The notes below the pieces were generated by a model. The model saw nothing but the letters and a program-made list of their open reading frames with translations. It made no database searches and had not been told where the DNA came from. DNA of 64,000 bases from Ectocarpus siliculosus. Its lineage: Eukaryota > Sar > Phaeophyceae > Ectocarpales > Ectocarpaceae. The position numbers were made by a program, and so were the translations under genes. Positions 57,473-64,000 of the stretch are shown here, piece by piece; the first letter of the stretch is position 1; each line of letters opens with the position of its first letter. Location of the stretch: the NCBI GenBank assembly GCA_000310025.1, contig FN648415.1, positions 64,393-128,392 of the forward strand. The letters run 5' to 3'.

Positions 57473-59895
57473 TCTTCGGCGGAAATATCTGACGAGGCTC
57501 TGCGTCGGGCCCAGAACGACGCGTTGTTATATCGCGAGCTCGCGTTGGTTCGTTCTCGACGCCTGTAGATTGAGTGGAGTGATTGTTGCTGCTTACGCTA
57601 CGGTCAATGGGGGTCCCGTATCTCGACAATCCCGAATATTCCTCCGCACGTGTTTTTGGAGGTGTTGAGTAGAGGGGGTATTAAAGGCCACCCGAGTGTT
57701 AACGACCACCTGGCTTAAAAATTCATATCTTGCCAACAATATCGGGGAATGCCTTTTTTTCTTGTTGTCATGGACCATGCCGATCGTTTAAGCGCAAGTT
57801 TGCTCCAGCTGGATATAAACTGAGCCCTCTACAGCGTTCGGCGCCAAGGTGGCGTACGATATCCCAGCCTTTCTCGATTTATTTTTTTTCCAGCCGCTAA
57901 GGGCGTATGTATGTTAACGAAGGGCCGAAATCAAAATCGGAAAAAAAATCGAATCAAAATCGAGATCTGATTGGTCGAATATCTGCGACCTCCTGACGAC
58001 GCCCTTTGATTTTTAGAAGTTCCTCTGTCTGGGAAGAAGTCCCAGGGGACTTTTTCTATCAAAATCAAAATCAAAGAGGCAAGGAGTTCAAGGAGTTTGC
58101 CGCGAGGCCGCTGCAAAGCAAGTGCATGACACGACCTGCTGCACACTGCTCATACAGGGGCTATCGGCACCCTACCACCGAGACCATGGCCATTATTTGA
58201 ATCCAGAAGGATATACTCGCCGGCAAGCTATAAACAGGCCGGCTCGTTGGGTACTCGAGGAGAAATGCCGATCGTGACAAGCGGTGAACGGACTGACGAT
58301 CAGAACAGGGCTGCGCGGCTTTTCCGGGCTGTTCCGTGCGGGAGAGGGCAGTTGCAACCTTTTTTCTCCACACTCACGATACCCCATGGCATCTAACCTT
58401 GTACGAGACAGATGGTGGGTAAAGCTACCTCCTTTTTTTTTCTATAAACAGCCAAACGAAAACCAGGGGATTCTTCGTTTTTGTCCCCGGGTAAGCATGT
58501 TTATTTATTTTTTTATTCTTTATTGTTTGTGCCAAAGGAGAAGTTCTGGGAAGCAGTAGAACGAGCGCAATCACTAGTATTCAAGGTAGCCGTTAATACC
58601 CTCCGGGCCGTGTTTTCCCTCAATATTACATCTTCAACTTGGGCAAACGGCTACCGCTGTACCTTGTCACTTATAACGATTTTCCTTCTTTTTATTTTTA
58701 GTTACGGGATAGATGGTAATGTTAGCTATTGTTCGATATTTAAATATCATCGTAACTCGTTATATTGCCACAGAACGAGCTCTTGGCACCAGGGGTAGCT
58801 TAAGTGGCCTTTAACCTTTACGTGAGTACAGGCCGATTCAGCTCCGTCCTCAGCGCCGATAACTTTGCGTGCCGAAAGATCGCCGTTGTGCCTCGGCTAA
58901 GAGCAAACAACTACGTAGAGACCAGCAGGGAGACACAGGCAGCCCACCCCAAAAGCGCGCTTATCAGCAATGCGCACAGGACTCACATAGCACAGCACTA
59001 TTCACCCATGCCTCATCTCTCTGACGTGGGGGCAGATATCCTTGCCAGATCCAATCTACTGCCTACCGATACTGCTGTAGTCTCAAGATTCAAACGCACA
59101 ATACCATCGGAGGGTACATACAGCCCGGTGCCGCATCCGATGCGAGAGCAGAGAAAGCGCGCACCGGAGCCGATGCTAACGTACTGCCTCGGTGCTTGAT
59201 GTTGTTGTGGTTGCGGTGCGTGTGGTTCCCAGTATTGGGAGTGAAGGGTGGTCCGTCTGCTGTGTGCAAAATTTCGCTCAAAGACAAAGGTTTTCGGGAC
59301 TACAGCTCCGATACCAGCTCCGATCACAGCTCTCTATTTGTAGTACAGATTAGTGGGTAATTCTCTCGATTCTCTGGTGAGCGGGCCGTTTCTTTTTTCG
59401 TCGATCTGGCGCTTCTGTGAGGCGGTCTCCCGTCCGCGTCTTCGCATCTAGCGCCGCTAGCATATATATGCGCTTGCCCTATGCTCTGTCCAAGGATGAG
59501 GTGGAAAAGATGTGCCAACAGGTATTGCTTGCACAGGTACATCCTGTGTGCGGACGGTTGCTGTCGGAGACAGGCATGCACACCTGCTCAGGAACTACTG
59601 CTGCTGTACAGTCTAATTCTTTTCGCAAAACTGCTACTGCTGTACAGCAGTAGTACTACTGTACTCCTGTTCGTCACCCTTTTACATTTACCGCGTCCCC
59701 ATCCCTGTGAGCCCCACACATGGACCCACTGCTGCACCATCCTTGCCGCCGTGATTTATGGGTGTACACGCATGCTTGGGAGATCTTTGACGGCAGAGAG
59801 CCAGTTGTGGGGAAAATGAAAACAAAAATCAAATGAACCCAGTCACGCAAGGGTTAGTACCCGCCTCTACTCTTTATCCAATACGGTAATGCCAG
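57473..59895. other. leader-side interior of element 3, no recognisable gene
   Basis: AT-richer. Runs such as ATCAAAATCGGAAAAAAAATCG (57930-57965 and 58061-58075 relatives) occur. A perfect 20-bp palindrome CTACTGCTGTACAGCAGTAG lies near 59632-59652. A secondary insertion could account for part of this length. Confidence 0.4.
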
Positions 59896-59899
59896 ACGC

Positions 59900-60525
59900 C
59901 TACCGCACGCGTGCTTCACTCATTGGCGTGTCCCGTGCTGACGCCCAGGCGACTTCACAATATGGAGAGTGCGCAGATGACATACTTTGGATGTGCTTTT
60001 TTTTTCTCTCTCTTCAGAGCACTAACGATGGATTTTCTTTTTTTTTAACCTTGGATTCGGGCAACCCCAGTTCGCAGCGACACGGGTGCTTCCGCTCATT
60101 GGCGCGTCCCGTGCTGATACGTGTTTGTTGTTTTTATCGATGCGTTGGATACGGTGAACTCCACTTGCGAACAGCGCGGGTGCTTCCACTCATTGGCGCG
60201 TCCCGTGCTGATACGTGTACGTTTTTTTTTTGTTTTTCGGTGAGATCGGTTAACTCTACTCGCCAACAGCACGAGTGCTTCCACTCATTGGCGCGTCCCG
60301 TGCTGAGGCTGACATCACATATGCAGCACGGGTGCTTCCACTCATTGGCGCGTCCCGTACTGATACATTATTTGTGGTCTTTTTCCTTCCGATGCGTTGA
60401 ATTCGGTGAACTCTACTCGCCAACAGCGCGGGTGCTTCCACTCGTTGGCGTGTCCCGTGCTGAGGCTGACAGCACACATGTAGCACGGTTGTTTCCACTC
60501 ATTGGCGCGTCTCGTGCTGAGGCTG
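59900..60525 (+). repeat. seven hairpin units (AGCACGGG...CCCGTGCT)
   Basis: Units near 59908, 60081, 60172, 60268, 60324, 60424 and 60482 contain GTGCTTCCACTCATTGGCGC flanked by AGCACGGG and CCCGTGCT, an 8-bp inverted repeat enclosing ~23 bases. Spacing is 55-175 bases; several are joined by GAGGCTGACAGCACA or GATACGTGT. Protein frames shift between units, so this is non-coding. Confidence 0.88.
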
Positions 60526-60695
60526 ACAGCGCACATGCAACACATTGCGGTTACCACAAGAGTAGCGGGACGCGGGAAGGAGCACGGCAGACACGATGGA
60601 TGTTGGACACGGACCCGATTACACACCTTATATGGAGGGTCCCGAGCGCGCGCTGGTCGCTTCCCCAATGCTTGCGCCGCGTCCCGTCCCGTCCA

Positions 60696-60957
60696 TTTTC
60701 TAAACTGCCGCCGCTACGGCGTTAGGCGGCTGCTGCTGTCCTTCCGTTGCTTCACGCGCTCTGTAGCTCTCACACGTTACCCGACCTTGCTACAGCCCCT
60801 GCGTGGACTCGACCACGGAATGACATCCCCAGCTATAGACTACAATGATAAATCCAAACACCGTGACCCTGGGTTTCCGATAGAAAATGAAGCCAAATTC
60901 TAATTCGACTGTTACAAAATAAACACCAGGTTGTTCTATCTGCTCTTCGAACAAACC
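60696..60957 (-). repeat. split direct repeat A1
   Basis: Copy of A2 (54940-55200), at the outer, 5' end of element 3 on -. Identity ends at TTCGAACAAACCTT, which should mark the terminus. Confidence 0.88.
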
Positions 60958-61537
60958 TTCTCATTTTTACAATGCGCTCGCTCCAACGACCATCACACAA
61001 ACTTGCCAATAATACGATGGGTAGCGGATAGCTCTGACAACGCCCACCAGGTTGAGAGTCATGGCGTCCACGCTTGCAAGGTAAGAGGGTGAGCAGCTGA
61101 CGGTACCAATTTCGCATCTCACACAAACAAGCACGAACTGCTGTCGCATTCATGATTATATTGGCACGTGTTGGGTACGGGTTTCGCAGTCTTCCCATCA
61201 AAACATAACAAAAACAAAAAAAAACGGTATGCCGAAGGGTGTCGTGTGTGTGAAAGAGAGAGCAAGTAAACATAACGCATACACACAATGATATATTTGA
61301 ACGACATGTAAATTTAATGTGTACATGCCAAAATAGAGTGAGGCGACCGCCACGACACGACGTGAAAATCACATTATTTTTTCGATGTGGTAATCGATCA
61401 GGCTATCAGATGCGTTGGGGAGCGAGGCCCTCGTTCTTGAGATGCTGGGGAGCTTCTCTGGCTGCTGCCTCCCTGCTGTGTACGTGCATGATTGCGGGAC
61501 GTTGGACAACCACACCTGCCCATAACAATTTGAATGT
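60958..61537. other. no recognisable gene
   Basis: Right flank of element 3. Short ORFs only, none with a motif. Confidence 0.35.
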
Positions 61538-61906
61538 TTGAATATGTTGACCGCAGGTTCCGCGAGATATCACACCCCGCGTGGTGACCAATTGGTTCAA
61601 ACGTTACCACACAAGTGCTCGTGTGGTGTATCGGGTGTGCTATCGCATTCTACAGGGACACCTGGATTGAATGTGAATGCATCTAATCCAACCTTTGCAG
61701 CATTGCCCGTGCTGTACTCTGTTGGGCGTTTGTACACCGGAAATGTTTCGGCTGATGCTACAGGACCTGAGATTCAACTGTTCCCGGAAATCTACACAAG
61801 AGAAAGCGCCACGAAAAGCGCGCATGAACGCACATGGTCTCACACGGCTGGCCTACCCGAAAGGCTTGCCTATCGGCGCACCCTGCGCGGTTTGGTCGTA
61901 CTATGA
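61538..61906 (+). CDS. hypothetical ORF (122 aa)
   Basis: Open from 61538 to a TGA at 61904-61906. No domain recognised; Thr/Ser/Arg-rich. Antisense ORFs are shorter. Weak support. Confidence 0.2.
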   Translation: MNMLTAGSARYHTPRGDQLVQTLPHKCSCGVSGVLSHSTGTPGLNVNASNPTFAALPVLYSVGRLYTGNVSADATGPEIQLFPEIYTRESATKSAHERTWSHTAGLPERLAYRRTLRGLVVL

Positions 61907-62446
61907 CTTGTGGGCAATAGGTCGCGTTGCACGCTTTCAATGACTAAACTACGACCACAATGAACGGACATGATGCCAATGTTTGCTGAACGGACACTGA
62001 AATTCGTTTTTTATTTTTCCGAAATGGGTCGACAAGAAACAAAAGCGGTAAAGACATTTGAGACGGTGAACATATGAAAGGAGAGAAACAGCGCACAACG
62101 TCGCACAGGGCCGATCACGTTTGTGACGTAGTCACTGCGCTCGGAGGGTGATTAAATTTGGCGAGGGACCACGAATAACGATGCCTACCGAGGCATCCTC
62201 AAGATACGAGGTATCCTCAAGATATCGTGAGGAGAGCACCGTAGGACGATATCGGTGTGTTGGTGACAGTCAGCCACACCCTCTGTGTTTCGATTATCGA
62301 ACTTGCTCTAGAAGACGAAAAGACAGATGAAGAGTGATGAAGACAGGAAGACGGCAAACCGGTCAGCGTGAAGACGAGAGACACAACAGCGCGCGCGCAT
62401 GGTTGCATGTGCCGCAATCTTGTAGCGTATGCTATTGCGCCCGGAA
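61907..62446. other. no gene; short direct repeats
   Basis: GAGGCATCCTCAAGATACGAGGTATCCTCAAGATATCG-type short direct repeats lie at 62189-62227. Otherwise nothing supported. Confidence 0.4.
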
Positions 62447-62495
62447 GTCGACCTACTCAAGATATCGCGAAAGGTGTGTCGTGATGTAGGTCGAC
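62447..62495. repeat. inverted repeat, 10-bp perfect arms
   Basis: GTCGACCTAC (62447-62456) and GTAGGTCGAC (62486-62495) enclose 29 bases that include ATATCGCGA. Could form a hairpin. Confidence 0.8.
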
Positions 62496-63000
62496 AACGG
62501 GTTGTTGATTGCTGCAAACAAAAGCTGGCATAAAATCCGAGTCTTCTTAACAGAGCGATGACGATCGTGACACGGCAAACCAGTGAAGACGAGATAATAC
62601 AGGGCTTATTTATGACGTACGCCACGTACTTCAAGCGGAGTTGATCAAAATTGGCGGCTGGCCATGATTTGGGATGCCCTATCAAACAATAGTACGGATG
62701 TCACGAGCCGTGCGCCATAGATGAAGATCGGCTTTCGAGGGGCAGTCGGGCAAGGGTGGGGGGATCGGAAGAGGGTTACTGCGACAAAGCCGGATTTAGG
62801 TCGGAGAGACTGAACGCTTCAGAAATAGAGGCTAATAGAGTACGGCCGTCTTCCCTGCTTTAGAAATAGAGGTTAATAGAGTACGGCCGTCTTCCCTCTG
62901 TGTACTTCACTCCCTCCAAAACCCTTGCCATCATCCGTCTGGTTATGGCCGCCCGCCCAGTAAGGGAGGGGAGCCAATCCTTAACTCTAGTCATTATTAA
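62496..63000. other. no gene; 41-bp tandem duplication
   Basis: AGAAATAGAGGCTAATAGAG with following GTACGGCCGTCTTCCCT occurs at 62821 and again at 62862. No other feature supported. Confidence 0.55.
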
Positions 63001-63830
63001 AATAAAGTAAACATATTATGACTTGGCAGAACATGCGCTGGCTCGAGGGGGGGGGTCCGGTGGGGGGGTTACCCTCCCCCGGCACTCGTATCGTGACCCA
63101 GCAGACAACGCGTGCGATGGACCAAGCATACTACGCGTGTGATGAACCCAGCCAACCACGCTGGGGGGGTTACCTCTTCCTCGTGTTACCGGACGATGTC
63201 TTGCAGGACAGAGAGTTAGCAAGAGATTTCTTCAAGGAGGCGTTCCAACAGCCCATCGATGCCATCAAAGCTCTAGCCGACATGCGACAAAGGGCGCCGG
63301 CCACTGTTACGGTTAATGTGAGGGGTAGGGGAGTTGCGTACGCTACACTGTGGGACGAATGATGGTCATACAACGTCCCAGACTGGTAGGCGGGTGTATG
63401 GCCTGGAGGTCTGTACAACGGTTTGGGTGAGGCAACGTGTGTGGGGGGTAGTATGCACTCGCTGAGCGGTCGAACCATTAATCATCTTGTGCAACATAGC
63501 CAAGTGGCTACGAACAAAGAGAAGAAAGGCACACCGGTGTGTGACGAAGCACATAAGGAACTCTTGGAGAGGGGAACATGACGCTGCCGCGCATGAACTG
63601 TCGTTGAGTACATGCGAGCAACACGGCACTCCTGTGACGCACACTGCACGACGCTCGAATCCCCGTGAAGTGCCTTCGAGCGAATCGAGTCACGCGGCAC
63701 TGTGACCGCACACTGCACCGCGCCCGAAACCCCGTGAAGTGTCTGCCAGCGAAGCGAGTTACGATCCCACTATGTCTTACTTCAAAACCATTACACCAAC
63801 AACACATCAAACCAGGCTATGAATTGTTTG
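63000..63830 (-). mobile_element. dispersed repeat family Rep, copy D (ends only)
   Basis: In inverted orientation it has R1 (63830-63463), then R2 (63460-63160), then the outer end (63065-63000), without the Rep interior. It looks like an internal-deletion or minimal derivative of the structure in copy C. Confidence 0.72.
63018..63362 (+). CDS. unrecognised ORF in Rep end block (114 aa)
   Basis: ATG 63018 to TGA 63362. The C-terminal two thirds (YLFLVLPDDVLQDREL, EAFQQPIDAIKALADMRQR, VAYATLWDE) are shared with a diverged copy at 53405-53720, so the segment moved with the repeat and was once coding. The N-terminus passes through G-rich, probably non-coding sequence, so the true start is doubtful. 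No known domain recognised. Confidence 0.45.
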   Translation: MTWQNMRWLEGGGPVGGLPSPGTRIVTQQTTRAMDQAYYACDEPSQPRWGGYLFLVLPDDVLQDRELARDFFKEAFQQPIDAIKALADMRQRAPATVTVNVRGRGVAYATLWDE

Positions 63831-64000
63831 CGCTCTCGTGTGCCCACCAACAACCTGTTACACTCCATAAAGTATGCGCATGTCGAGAAGGTCGAGCGCG
63901 CATCCCTTCGTACACTCCTTTCGGTGTCGCAACAGATTACCCCACGCAAATAAGGGCAATGACAAGTATAAATAAACGAACGTCGATGTTCAACATCTTG
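63831..64000. other. no recognisable feature
   Basis: Short flank to the window end; nothing seen. Confidence 0.4.

Larger units (their letters stand above)
54641..60957 (-). mobile_element. YR retroelement (element 3) with split direct repeats, lacking RT
   Basis: On -: A1 (60957-60696), a long non-coding leader with hairpin units, a degraded GC-rich coding region, a YR pseudogene (56528-55530), B1 (55505-55211), A2 (55200-54940), B2 (54915-54641). A1-genes-B1-A2-B2 is the arrangement known for Ngaro/PAT-type YR retrotransposons. No RT or RNase H motif is present on either strand inside, so it is a non-autonomous or deleted derivative. Boundaries are by eye. Confidence 0.72.

Noticed and set aside
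34000-60000. Frequent TACTGCTGTAC words as a regulatory code
   Set aside because: They look like dispersed CTG/CAG-type low complexity; no consistent spacing or context.
59889-60725. 278-codon ORF with repeated LIGASRA / SLARPVL
   Set aside because: The repeated words appear in different frames in successive units, so the conservation is at DNA level (hairpin units).

Overview
The window is eukaryotic repeat-rich (heterochromatin-like) DNA. There are no operons, almost no long host-type ORFs, many simple repeats, and retroelements of several classes nested in each other. A 100-base N gap flanked by poly-C (54465-54564) shows it is part of a draft scaffold. An internal (TTAGGG)4 tract fits a TTAGGG-telomere lineage. 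The mixture of tyrosine-recombinase (YR) retrotransposons, Ty3/gypsy, LINE, SINE and pogo remnants is compatible with a protist or alga such as a stramenopile macroalga, but the sequence does not prove a taxon. I recognise no host gene with confidence.

Layout. 1-7.3 kb: a DIRS-type retrotransposon on + (tandem-repeat leader, gag with zinc knuckle, intact-looking RT-RNase H ORF, YR ORF with two in-frame stops). 7.3-11 kb: little recognisable, one small ORF. 11-17 kb: a 5'-truncated LINE on - ending in a (CAA)n tail, and a second LINE copy split by a 1.2-kb insertion that carries exon-like tandem repeats. 17.4-17.7 kb: a MITE-like element. 18-22 kb: first copy of a large mainly non-coding dispersed repeat (called Rep here), carrying two tRNA-derived SINEs and a 63-bp LINE tail. 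22.1-24.7 kb: a second, decayed YR retroelement on -. 27.6-28.9 kb: about 12 units of a ~110-bp tandem array whose units fold into a hairpin. 31.4-33.4 kb: Rep copy 2. 34.6-35.5 kb: GGCGGTA repeat fields. 36-45 kb: a Ty3/gypsy element on - with internal deletions, between two ~200-bp direct repeats. 45-47.3 kb: minisatellites. 47.9-48.5 kb: a pogo-like transposase relic on -. 48.5-54.6 kb: Rep copy 3. 54.6-61 kb: a third YR element on - with split direct repeats in the order A1...B1-A2-B2, lacking RT and broken by telomeric repeats. 63.0-63.8 kb: a short inverted Rep derivative.

The three YR elements differ clearly around their catalytic motifs (HSFR/GWKTR, HSGR/RWKSD, HSLR/GKWRS), so at least three lineages meet here. 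Rep copies act as mutual empty sites, which lets SINE and LINE insertions and their target-site duplications be read directly from the window. The points most worth follow-up are the telomere-repeat scar inside a YR gene, the split-direct-repeat element without RT, the structured tandem arrays, and the near-intact DIRS element whose RT and YR ORFs overlap at ATGA.
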